DNA of 64,000 nucleotides from Lysinimonas soli (lineage in GTDB: Bacteria; Actinomycetota; Actinomycetes; Actinomycetales; Microbacteriaceae). Both the position numbers and the translations under genes were made by a program. The stretch covers positions 1,426,001 to 1,490,000 of the forward strand of contig NZ_JBHSMG010000001.1 in NCBI RefSeq assembly GCF_042655435.1, written 5' to 3'. Under the pieces are notes generated by a model that made no database searches, was not told the origin of the DNA, and saw only the letters and a list, made by a program, of their open reading frames with translations. Positions 7,574-14,141 of this stretch are shown here, one piece after another. The first letter of the stretch is position 1. The number at the start of each line of letters is the position of its first letter.

Positions 7574-8101
7574 ATGGATGCAGTGATTGTGTACGAATCG
7601 ATGTTCGGCGACACCCGGCGGGTTGCGGAAGCGCTCGCGAAGGGGATGGCGCCCTCCGCCACGGTGACCCTGATCAACGTGAACGACGCGGGCAAGGTCT
7701 TTCCGAAGGCTGACCTCGTGCTGGTCGGAGGCCCGACCCACGTGCATGGCCTGAGCCGCCCCGTGACGCGGGCGGAGGCCGTCGAGTGGACGAAGGATCC
7801 GGATCGGCACCTCACGCTTGAGAAGAGCGCGCCGGGGATCGGAATCCGCGAGTGGCTCGACGAGCTCACCGGCCCGGTAGGGCAGTTCTTCGCCTTCGAC
7901 ACCCGCGCCGAAGGGGCTCGTCTACTGACGGGCTCCGCCGCGGCGCACATCGACAAGGAACTGCGCAAGGCCGGCGGTCGTTCCGTCGCCGATCCGGAGA
8001 GCTTCCTGGTGCACGACAGCGCCCTCGACGCCGACGAGATCGCCCGGGCTGAGGCCGTCGGCGCGCAACTGGCGCAACGAGTGAGCGTGTCCGCGAACTG
8101 A
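7574..8101 (+). CDS. Flavodoxin family protein
   Basis: 175 residues from ATG 7574. The FMN phosphate-binding loop is at the N-terminus, YESMFGDTRRVAEAL (7-21), matching the flavodoxin pattern with the variant MFG. The second flavin loop VGGPTHVHGLSRP lies at about 51-63. The length is somewhat above short-chain flavodoxins. It probably carries electrons or acts as an FMN-dependent oxidoreductase; the partner is unknown. It follows tRNA-Gly and converges on the MDR oxidoreductase gene. Confidence 0.88.
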   Translation: MDAVIVYESMFGDTRRVAEALAKGMAPSATVTLINVNDAGKVFPKADLVLVGGPTHVHGLSRPVTRAEAVEWTKDPDRHLTLEKSAPGIGIREWLDELTGPVGQFFAFDTRAEGARLLTGSAAAHIDKELRKAGGRSVADPESFLVHDSALDADEIARAEAVGAQLAQRVSVSAN

Positions 8102-8107
8102 CGCGGA

Positions 8108-9070
8108 TCAGGGCGCGACGAACACGACGCGGCTGCGGGCACTGGCCTTCTCGGCCCAGACCGCCTCGACATCCGCGAACTTCCGCGGGTCGATATCGAG
8201 CACGAAGCTGCCCTTGGACACCTCCGCCAGCAGCGGCCCGAGTTCGTCGAGAATCCCGCGCGTGGTCACCGAGCCCTGACCGCTGCCCATCAGCTGCAGG
8301 TTCGCCCCGCGCAGCATGGCCGAGGCGATGGTCAGGTCCGGCCCGGCGATCGCGCCCACCTGCACCCAGGCGAGTCGGTGGGAGCGATCGGGGCGGCGGG
8401 TCAGCAGGGCCGGGATGACGGCCTGCGCCGGCTCGCCCCAGAGGTAGTCCACGACCGCGTCGACCTCGGCGGCAGCCTCGCCGACCCGGGCGGCGGCCTC
8501 GCCGAGCGGTCCGGCGAGCGAGACCACGGCATCCGCCCCGAGCCCGGCCAGTGAATCGAGAGCCTCCGGGTCGCGGCCTGCAGCAACCACACCTGACGCG
8601 CCCAGGTGGCGGGCGATCTGCACGGCGAGCCGGCCGGCGCTCCCGGTCGCTCCGAGGATGAGCACGCTCTGCCCGGGCACGAGCCCGGCGCGACGGCGCA
8701 GCGCGATCCAGGACGACATCCCGGGGTTCATCGCGGCGGCGACGGCCGCGGCATCCGTTCCCGCAGGAAGCGGCACGGATCGGCGCAGATCGATCGTCGC
8801 GCGTTCAGCCAGGCTGCCGAGCCGGGTGTCGGGCAGCACGAAGTAGACCAGCGAGCCGTCGGGCAGGCGACCGACCCCATCGATGCCCGGGATCAGCGGC
8901 AGCTCGTCGGTGCTGGTGTAGTGCGAGCCGTCAGCCTGCGAGCGGACTCGCGGATGCAGCGCTGCTGCCACCACCTCGACGACCACCTCGTGCTCGCCCC
9001 CGGCCTGGGGCTCGTCGGCGACAGACCAGCGAGGCGGCTGATCGAACTCGGTCACAACGGCGGCGTGCAT
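8108..9070 (-). CDS. MDR-superfamily quinone oxidoreductase/zinc-free alcohol dehydrogenase
   Basis: 320 residues from ATG 9070, preceded by AAAGGAGACG. The N-terminal GroES-like domain (MHAAVVTEFDQPPRW) is followed by a Rossmann domain with GATGSAGRLAVQIARHLGA (about 142-160). The catalytic-zinc ligands are absent, as in quinone-oxidoreductase-like MDRs. It is divergent from a MarR-family gene with an inverted repeat between them, so it is probably the repressor's target, perhaps detoxifying quinones or enones. Confidence 0.9.
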   Translation of the reverse strand: MHAAVVTEFDQPPRWSVADEPQAGGEHEVVVEVVAAALHPRVRSQADGSHYTSTDELPLIPGIDGVGRLPDGSLVYFVLPDTRLGSLAERATIDLRRSVPLPAGTDAAAVAAAMNPGMSSWIALRRRAGLVPGQSVLILGATGSAGRLAVQIARHLGASGVVAAGRDPEALDSLAGLGADAVVSLAGPLGEAAARVGEAAAEVDAVVDYLWGEPAQAVIPALLTRRPDRSHRLAWVQVGAIAGPDLTIASAMLRGANLQLMGSGQGSVTTRGILDELGPLLAEVSKGSFVLDIDPRKFADVEAVWAEKASARSRVVFVAP

Positions 9071-9081
9071 CGTCTCTCCTT

Positions 9082-9122
9082 TAGTTGGCATTACAAACCA
9101 ATGTAGTTCGTGTTACCAACTA
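9082..9122. promoter_or_regulatory. Candidate MarR operator between MDR gene and marR
   Basis: TAGTTGG (9082-9088) is mirrored by CCAACTA (9116-9122), and TTGG/CCAA repeats recur inside (9085-9101). Divergent regulator and target flank the site, so it is the natural binding region. Confidence 0.5.
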
Positions 9123-9129
9123 GATCAAG

Positions 9130-9135
9130 TAGGAT
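9130..9135 (+). promoter_or_regulatory. Putative -10 (TAGGAT) for leaderless marR
   Basis: TAGGAT ends 6 bases before the marR ATG at 9142. Confidence 0.4.
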
Positions 9136-9141
9136 GCTCGC

Positions 9142-9555
9142 ATGGCCCGCGACCCCGACCTCGACTCGCTCGTGCAACTCAGTTGGCGCGTCTTCGATGT
9201 GCTGGACGACACCGCGCGCCGCCACGAGCTCTCGCCCACGCAACTGCGTCTGCTCGCGATCCTGCGCGACCGCGAGCCCGAGATGCTCGAACTGGCCGCC
9301 CACCTGGGGCTCGACAAGTCGAGCACGTCGGGGCTCGTCGCCCGGGCAGAGGGCCGCGGACTGGTGCAGCGCGTTCCCTCGGACTCGGATCGACGACGAG
9401 TGGCCGTGCGGTTGACGGATGCCGGCCGGGCCCAGGCGACGGTGCTCGAACAGGAGAGCTACGCCGCGCTGGGGGCGATCATGGATCGCCTGCCCACGGA
9501 TCAGCGCAGCGCGTTCGCCGCGATCTGCCGCGAGCTGCTGAAGAGGGTCGGGTAG
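9142..9555 (+). CDS. MarR-family transcriptional regulator
   Basis: 137 residues with the MarR winged helix: ELSPTQLRLLAILRD, then recognition helix region LAAHLGLDKSSTSGLVARAEGRGLVQR and the wing SDRRRVAVRLTDAGR. It is divergent from the MDR oxidoreductase at 8108-9070, and the intergenic inverted repeat implies control of that gene and of itself. The ligand is unknown, probably a phenolic or quinone given the neighbour. Probably leaderless. Confidence 0.92.
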   Translation: MARDPDLDSLVQLSWRVFDVLDDTARRHELSPTQLRLLAILRDREPEMLELAAHLGLDKSSTSGLVARAEGRGLVQRVPSDSDRRRVAVRLTDAGRAQATVLEQESYAALGAIMDRLPTDQRSAFAAICRELLKRVG

Positions 9556-9616
9556 ACCGACTCCGTCGTCACCCGGAGCGGGCGGCGTTGTCGGCACGCG
9601 GGTGCAGGATGTGGCC

Positions 9617-10033
9617 ATGACCAGGTACGCGATCGACGCCCCCACCGCGATCCGGCTCGTTCGTGACGACGTCGCCGTTTCTGCCGAGCACCAGCTCGTC
9701 GCGCCGAAGCTGCTGCACTCCCACGCCCTGTCGCAGCTCTATCGGGACGTGCGCGCGGGATCCCTGAGCAGGGAGGACGCGCGCCGGATGCTGGACGGGA
9801 TCACGACGATGCGCATCCGCCTGCTGGCCGATCGCGTCTCGCGGGCAACGGCCTGGCGGGTGGCGGAGCAACTCGGATGGGACGACACCGCGCTGGCCGA
9901 GTACATCGCCGTGGCGCAGTTGCAGGCCGACGCGTTCGTCACGCTCGACGGGCAACTCGCGAGTGAGGTGAACGGCATCGTGGCCGTCGAGCCCTTCGAG
10001 GTGCTGCTGCGAAACGCGCCGCCCGCAGGCTAG
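9617..10033 (+). CDS. Stand-alone PIN-domain-like nuclease
   Basis: 138 residues from ATG 9617 (MTRYAIDAPTAIRLV). It has the VapC-type layout: an acidic residue in the first strand (D7), LVAPKLLHSHALSQLY, the central DGITTMRIRLLADRVSRATAW, then acidic D/E in WDDTALAEYIAVAQ and the last-strand VTLDGQLA. PIN domains are metal-dependent RNases, usually type II toxins, but no antitoxin gene precedes it: the upstream neighbour is marR. It overlaps the convergent acidic repeat protein by 4 bases. Catalytic competence is uncertain. Confidence 0.75.
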   Translation: MTRYAIDAPTAIRLVRDDVAVSAEHQLVAPKLLHSHALSQLYRDVRAGSLSREDARRMLDGITTMRIRLLADRVSRATAWRVAEQLGWDDTALAEYIAVAQLQADAFVTLDGQLASEVNGIVAVEPFEVLLRNAPPAG

Positions 10034-10302
10034 AGTTCGTCGCCGGCTTCGAGTTCCGCCAGGGCTTCGGCGGCGTCCCGGCTCCCCTCCGACGCGAGTC
10101 GACGCAGCTCGTCACGATTGTCGTCGTCGATCGCCAGCTGGACCAGCTCGTCCATGGCGTCGGCGCTGCCGGCATCCGCCAGTCGGCGCAGTTCGGCCAC
10201 GTCGCCTTCTTCGCCCGCCAGCTCGACGAGTTCGTCGATCGCGTCCCGGTCTCCGGCCTCGGCCAGCCTGTGCAACTCGACGCGGCCGCTCGTATCGCTC
10301 AT
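10030..10302 (-). CDS. Small acidic protein with three helical repeats
   Basis: 90 residues from ATG 10302. Three copies of a motif of about 27 residues, with the consensus ELxRLAxxGxxDAxDELVxLA, occur at about 9-35, 36-62 and 63-87. They resemble a minimal Sel1/HEAT-like helical repeat. The charge is strongly negative. It converges on the PIN-domain gene with a 4-base overlap. No family recognised with certainty; it could be a protein-binding scaffold or, because of the overlap, an antisense-linked partner of the PIN protein, which is speculation. Confidence 0.72.
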   Translation of the reverse strand: MSDTSGRVELHRLAEAGDRDAIDELVELAGEEGDVAELRRLADAGSADAMDELVQLAIDDDNRDELRRLASEGSRDAAEALAELEAGDEL

Positions 10303-10354
10303 GATCCGAGGCTGGCACGAAGCCGGCCATCGCACCAGTGGTCGGCGACGTCGA

Positions 10355-10639
10355 TCACCACCGAACCGTCCTGACTGCGACGACGACGGCCGCGATGAGC
10401 GCCGCGATCGAGAGCACGAGTCCCGCCACAGCAAGACCGCGGCCCGAGCGACCTGACGGCATCCGCTTGATCGCCGCCGCGGAGAAGATCCAGCCGACGA
10501 TCCCGAGCGCGATCGAAACCGGGAACAGCAGTCCCGAGATCGAGAGGCCGATGAACCCGCAGACGAAGCCCGCGACGCTGCCGGACGCATCGACCTCGGA
10601 GCCGGCGGCCAAAGCGTCGGGCGACTCCTCATCCGTCAT
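10355..10639 (-). CDS. DUF4190-type two-helix membrane protein
   Basis: 94 residues from ATG 10639: an acidic N-terminus, then SVAGFVCGFIGLSISGLLFPVSIALGIVGWIFSAAA (first membrane hairpin) and LAVAGLVLSIAALIAAVVVAVRTV (second). The pattern GxxxGxIGLxxxxxLFPxSIxLGIVGWI is that of DUF4190 proteins, small actinobacterial membrane proteins of unknown function. It follows no obvious partner and is separated from the repeat protein by 52 bases. Confidence 0.78.
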   Translation of the reverse strand: MTDEESPDALAAGSEVDASGSVAGFVCGFIGLSISGLLFPVSIALGIVGWIFSAAAIKRMPSGRSGRGLAVAGLVLSIAALIAAVVVAVRTVRW

Positions 10640-10729
10640 TCGACAGCTCCTCACTATTCGTCGCGAGCTTAGGGCACCCCCAGGACCTAAGCCCCTACAG
10701 GCCCGCGCTCCGTGGCGGGAAAGTGGATC

Positions 10730-10879
10730 ATGGCTACCGCGACTATCATCCCCAGAACATTCAGCGCCGACCCCGGCGGCGACGTCGAACTCGTCACCGC
10801 CCCCGCCGACCCGATCGTCGACCTCGAGGCGACACAAGCGCTCGACATCTCGCAGATCCTCGAGCTGCTCGCCGACTGA
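10730..10879 (+). CDS. Possible 49-residue protein upstream of the metal operon
   Basis: An ATG at 10730 with GGGAAAG 8 bases upstream opens a 49-residue frame ending at TGA 10879. The product is acidic, starts MATATIIPRTFSADPGG and ends DISQILELLAD, with no cysteine or known motif. It fills the gap before arsR. It may be a real micro-protein or a chance ORF; nothing about its function can be said. Confidence 0.35.
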   Translation: MATATIIPRTFSADPGGDVELVTAPADPIVDLEATQALDISQILELLAD

Positions 10880-10911
10880 CCCGCACGACCGCCACCCGGC
10901 GGTGTGCCACA

Positions 10912-10931
10912 ATCTGCGTATGGATGCAGAT
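10912..10931. promoter_or_regulatory. Candidate ArsR operator overlapping the arsR start codon
   Basis: ATCTGC (10912-10917) and GCAGAT (10926-10931) form an inverted repeat centred on the ATG at 10920. ArsR/SmtB proteins bind such imperfect repeats at their own promoters. Confidence 0.45.
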
Positions 10932-11285
10932 AAGCAGGTGTGCGGACGACTCCCCGACAGCCAGTACGTCGAGCTCGCCGTCGAGGTGTTCGGGATGCTC
11001 GCCGACGCCACCCGCGTGCGCATCGTGCTCGCCCTGCGCGAGGGCGAGTTGAGCGTCAACCAGCTGGCCGAACTCGTCGAGAAGTCGCCGGCCGCGGTGT
11101 CACAGCACCTCGCGAAGATGCGGCTCGGCCGCCTGGTCAGCACGCGACAGGATGGCACCCGCATCTTCTACCGGCTCGCCAACGAGCACGCGCGGCAGCT
11201 GGTCTCGGACGCGATCTTCCAGGCCGAGCACGCGCTCGATCAGACACCGCGGCATCACCACACGGATGCCGAGGTCTCGGCGTGA
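10920..11285 (+). CDS. ArsR/SmtB-family metal-sensing repressor
   Basis: 121 residues from ATG 10920. The winged helix includes MLADATRVRIVLALREGELSVNQLAELVEKSPAAVSQHLAKMR and the wing STRQDGTRIFYRLAN. An N-terminal Cys (C9) and a C-terminal His cluster (HHHTD) are candidate metal ligands. The stop overlaps the GTG start of the CDF transporter (GTGA), so the pair is translationally coupled. By family and context it derepresses the transporter when Zn, Co or a related ion is in excess; the exact metal is not deducible. Confidence 0.93.
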   Translation: MDADKQVCGRLPDSQYVELAVEVFGMLADATRVRIVLALREGELSVNQLAELVEKSPAAVSQHLAKMRLGRLVSTRQDGTRIFYRLANEHARQLVSDAIFQAEHALDQTPRHHHTDAEVSA

Positions 11286-12349
11286 GCGCACACGGTCACG
11301 ACCACGCGCATCCGCACGACGAGCACGAGCACGAGCACGAGCATTCTCACGACCATGACCACAGGCACGGCCACGACCATGACCATGACCATGACCACGG
11401 TCACGACCACGACCACCCCACCGGCCTGAAGGGCTTCCTCTACGGCCTCTTCGTGCCGCACACGCACGACGCCTCCGACTCGATCGACGACGCGCTCGAA
11501 GCCAGTGCGGCGGGCGTGCGGGCGCTCAAGATCAGCCTCTTCGTACTGCTGGGCACCACCATCCTGCAGCTCGCCGTCGTGCTCATCAGCGGCTCGGTCG
11601 CGCTGCTGGCCGACACCATCCACAACTTCTCGGACGCCCTCACGGCGGTGCCGCTCTGGATCGCCTTCATCCTGGGGCGCCGCGCGGCCTCTCGTCGCTA
11701 CACCTACGGACTCGGCCGCGCCGAAGACCTCGCCGGACTGTTCATCGTGGTCGTCGTCGCACTCTCGGCGGTCGTCGCGGCCTGGCAGTCGATCCTGCGG
11801 TTGCTCTCGCCGCATCCGCTCGAGAACCTGTGGTGGGTGGTCGCGGCCGGGATCATCGGTTTCGCCGGCAACGAGCTGGTGGCGATCTACCGCATCCGGG
11901 TCGGTCGCCGCATCGGCTCGGCCGCGCTGGTCGCCGACGGCGTGCACGCGCGCACCGACGGCTTCACCTCCCTCGCGGTCGTGGTCGGAGCGGTCGGCGT
12001 CATGCTGGGGTTCCCGCTCGCCGACCCGATCGTCGGCATCCTGATCTCGATCGCGATCATCGTGCTGCTGATCGGCACCGTGCGCAGCATCGGACGGCGG
12101 CTGATGGACGGCGTCGAGCCCGAGCTGGTCGATCGGGCCGAGCACGCCATCCGGCACGTCGAGGGCGTGCGCGCCATCCAGGAACTGCGGCTGCGCTGGG
12201 TCGGACACCGCCTCCAGGGCGACACGGCGATCGTCGTCGCCGACATGCCCGTCTCGCAGGCGGAGCGGGTCGCCGACGAGGTGGCCGCGCAGCTCGCGGC
12301 GCACCTGCCCAACGCCGACGCGATCCGGGTGCGCACGGTCAGCGACTGA
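11282..12349 (+). CDS. Cation diffusion facilitator (CDF) metal efflux transporter
   Basis: 355 residues from GTG 11282, overlapping arsR by 4 bases. The first 50 residues are extraordinarily His/Asp/Glu-rich (repeated HEHEHEH and HDHDHDH), a cytosolic metal-binding tail. Six membrane segments follow, with the transport-site motif HNFSD (about 110-114) and HARTD (about 218-222), matching the HxxxD...HxxxD zinc site of CDF proteins. A C-terminal cytoplasmic dimerisation domain completes it. Zinc/cobalt export by proton antiport is the likely role. The His tail is encoded by repeated CATGAC and GAGCAC hexamers. Confidence 0.96.
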   Translation: MSAHGHDHAHPHDEHEHEHEHSHDHDHRHGHDHDHDHDHGHDHDHPTGLKGFLYGLFVPHTHDASDSIDDALEASAAGVRALKISLFVLLGTTILQLAVVLISGSVALLADTIHNFSDALTAVPLWIAFILGRRAASRRYTYGLGRAEDLAGLFIVVVVALSAVVAAWQSILRLLSPHPLENLWWVVAAGIIGFAGNELVAIYRIRVGRRIGSAALVADGVHARTDGFTSLAVVVGAVGVMLGFPLADPIVGILISIAIIVLLIGTVRSIGRRLMDGVEPELVDRAEHAIRHVEGVRAIQELRLRWVGHRLQGDTAIVVADMPVSQAERVADEVAAQLAAHLPNADAIRVRTVSD

Positions 12350-12362
12350 GGCAGCCGCCGGA

Positions 12363-12812
12363 TCAAGCGGGCACGCGCTCCGCTGCCTCGAGCAGCACGT
12401 TCAGTGCGTCACGGGTGCGCTCCAGTTCGGCAACCCCGACGCCGAGGCGTTCCATGATCTGGCCGGGCACCGCGATGGCCCGCTCGCGCAACGCCACCCC
12501 CGCGGGCGTCAGCGAGACGGCCAGGGCGCGGTCGTCATCCGGGTCGCGCCGGCGGTCGAGCAGTCCAGCCGACTCGAGCCGTTTCAGCAGGGGGCTGAGC
12601 GTGGCCGGCTCGAGGTGCAGCGTGTCGGCGAGGTCGCGCACGCGCCGCGGGCTGCTCTGCCAGAGGGCCAGCATGACGAGGTACTGCGGATGCGTCAGCC
12701 CGAGGGGCTCGAGCACCGGCGTGTAGACGGCGACGATCTGCCGGGCGGTGGTGACGAGGGCGAAGCAGACCTGACGGTCGAGGGCGAGCGGATCGACGGC
12801 GGTGGTCGGCAT
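12363..12812 (-). CDS. OhrR-type MarR-family peroxide sensor
   Basis: 149 residues from ATG 12812. The motif LDRQVCFALVTTARQIV places the reactive cysteine at C16, as in OhrR, which is oxidised by organic hydroperoxides and then leaves DNA. LGLTHPQYLVMLALWQ and LHLEPATLSPLLKRLESAGLLDRRRDPDDDRALAVSLT are the OhrR winged helix. An upstream in-frame ATG at 12833 overlaps the putative operator, so 12812 is preferred. No ohr (OsmC-like) peroxidase gene is adjacent; the target must be elsewhere or is the small divergent gene. Confidence 0.9.
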   Translation of the reverse strand: MPTTAVDPLALDRQVCFALVTTARQIVAVYTPVLEPLGLTHPQYLVMLALWQSSPRRVRDLADTLHLEPATLSPLLKRLESAGLLDRRRDPDDDRALAVSLTPAGVALRERAIAVPGQIMERLGVGVAELERTRDALNVLLEAAERVPA

Positions 12813-12832
12813 CCACTCAGCATAGCGTCCCA

Positions 12833-12852
12833 ATAGTTAGTACACTCATTAT
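12833..12852. promoter_or_regulatory. Candidate OhrR operator
   Basis: An imperfect palindrome of 20 bases, ATAGTTAGTA facing CACTCATTAT (7 of 10 symmetric), lies between ohrR and the divergent small gene. It is AT-rich in a GC-rich background. Confidence 0.45.
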
Positions 12853-12854
12853 TC

Positions 12855-13079
12855 GTGAGCGAACGAATGAGCTGGTGGGATCGCCTGAACGAGAGGCTCT
12901 TCCCGTACCTCGGGCCGCCGCCTCTCGGCCCTGGCCCCGGCGGCGAGCGTCCCGTCGATGCCGCCCCGGCCGCCTCCCGCTGCCCCCTGTGCGGACAGCC
13001 GATGTCGGCTCACGAGATCGAACGCACCGCCGACTGGTCCACGCCGACACGGCTGCACTGCCCGCCATCGGCGGCCTGA
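12855..13079 (+). CDS. Small zinc-finger-like protein divergent from OhrR-type regulator
   Basis: 74 residues from GTG 12855 (an ATG at 12867 is possible). It has an amphipathic N-terminus (WWDRLNERLFPYLGPPP), a Gly/Pro linker and a C-terminal CPLCGQPMSAHEIER knuckle (C42, C45, H51) with a later His-Cys pair (LHCPP), a plausible zinc site. The start lies 3 bases after the candidate OhrR operator, suggesting control by that regulator. No known family. Confidence 0.65.
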   Translation: MSERMSWWDRLNERLFPYLGPPPLGPGPGGERPVDAAPAASRCPLCGQPMSAHEIERTADWSTPTRLHCPPSAA

Positions 13080-13119
13080 GCCGCGCGACTCGACGCACGG
13101 CCCATGCCGGTGGACCTCG

Positions 13120-13443
13120 CTACTCGTCCTCGTCGTCGTCGAACTCGATCTCGTCGATCTCGGCGTCGTCGTTGACCGCGCGGAACTCCTCGATGTTCAT
13201 CCAGGTGGCCGAGGTCAGGTCGAGGTCGGCGGCCAGCTCCTCCATCTGCTCCTCGGTGAGGCGGTCTTCGAAGACCGTGCGCACCGCGTCGAGACTGGAG
13301 TGTTCGGTCACGGCGACGGTGTCGTCGTCGTCGCTGTCCGGATCCGACAGCAGCTGATCATCGGGGCTCATGAACTGCTCGAAGAACTCGTTCTCGAGCA
13401 CGTCGATGTCGAAGTCATCCACCTCAGGATCAAGCTCGGCCAT
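13120..13443 (-). CDS. Very acidic hypothetical protein
   Basis: 107 residues, more than a third Asp/Glu, with acidic runs at both ends (DPDSDDDD near 38 and FDDDEDE at the C-terminus). No membrane segment, cysteine or motif is present. The composition resembles nucleic-acid-mimic or chaperone-client proteins but no family is recognised. Translation appears leaderless: TATCGT (13450-13455 on this strand) ends 6 bases before the ATG. Confidence 0.75.
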   Translation of the reverse strand: MAELDPEVDDFDIDVLENEFFEQFMSPDDQLLSDPDSDDDDTVAVTEHSSLDAVRTVFEDRLTEEQMEELAADLDLTSATWMNIEEFRAVNDDAEIDEIEFDDDEDE

Positions 13444-13484
13444 GTTCCGACGATAGCCCGACCGGATGGCGTCGGGAACCCTCC

Positions 13485-14138
13485 TCAGCGCTGCAGGTAC
13501 GCCAGTACCGCGAGCACCCGCCGATGGTCGATGCCCGAGTCTTCGAGACCGAGCTTGCCGAAGATGGAGGTCACGTTCTTCTCGACAGCGCCGACCCCGA
13601 TGTACAGCGCCGAGCCGATCGCGGCGTTGCTTCGACCCTCGGCCATGAGCTGCAGAACCTCGCGCTCGCGCGGCGTCAAGCTGGCCAACGGGTCATGCCG
13701 GCGGCCGATCAGTTGCGCGACGACCTCGGGATCGAGCACGGTGCCGCCCTCGGCGATGCGGGCGAGCGCATCGTCGAGCTCGGCGAGCGAGGCGACTCGG
13801 TCTTTGAGGAGGTAACCCACTCCCCCGTCGCCCGCGCCCAAGAGCTCCTGGGCGTAGGCGACCTCGACATACTGGGAGAGCAACAGGATGCCGGTGCCCG
13901 GCAGCAGCGATCGCAGCCGCAGCGCGGCGCGCACGCCCTCGTCGCGGAAGGTCGGCGGCATCCGCACGTCGAGCACCGCCACGTCGGGCGCGAGCCGCTC
14001 CACCTCGGCGAGCAGGGCATCCGCATCGCCGTAGGCGCCGACCACCTCGTGCCCCGCCTCGACGAGCACCCGCACGAGGCCCTCGCGCAGCAGCACCGAG
14101 TCGTCGGCGACCACCACGCGAAGAGCTGACACGCCCAC
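13485..14138 (-). CDS. NarL/LuxR-family response regulator
   Basis: 217 residues. The receiver domain has the acidic pocket ADDS (11-14) and phospho-acceptor D57 (VAVLDVRMPP), with K at LLKDR as the conserved lysine. The C-terminal LuxR helix-turn-helix is LTPREREVLQLMAEGRSNAAIGSALYIGVGAVEKNV. It follows the sensor kinase on the same strand with a 3-base gap, so they form a cognate pair. Start codon is GTG (14138 or 14132). The regulon is unknown. Confidence 0.95.
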   Translation of the reverse strand: MGVSALRVVVADDSVLLREGLVRVLVEAGHEVVGAYGDADALLAEVERLAPDVAVLDVRMPPTFRDEGVRAALRLRSLLPGTGILLLSQYVEVAYAQELLGAGDGGVGYLLKDRVASLAELDDALARIAEGGTVLDPEVVAQLIGRRHDPLASLTPREREVLQLMAEGRSNAAIGSALYIGVGAVEKNVTSIFGKLGLEDSGIDHRRVLAVLAYLQR

Positions 14139-14141
14139 AGC

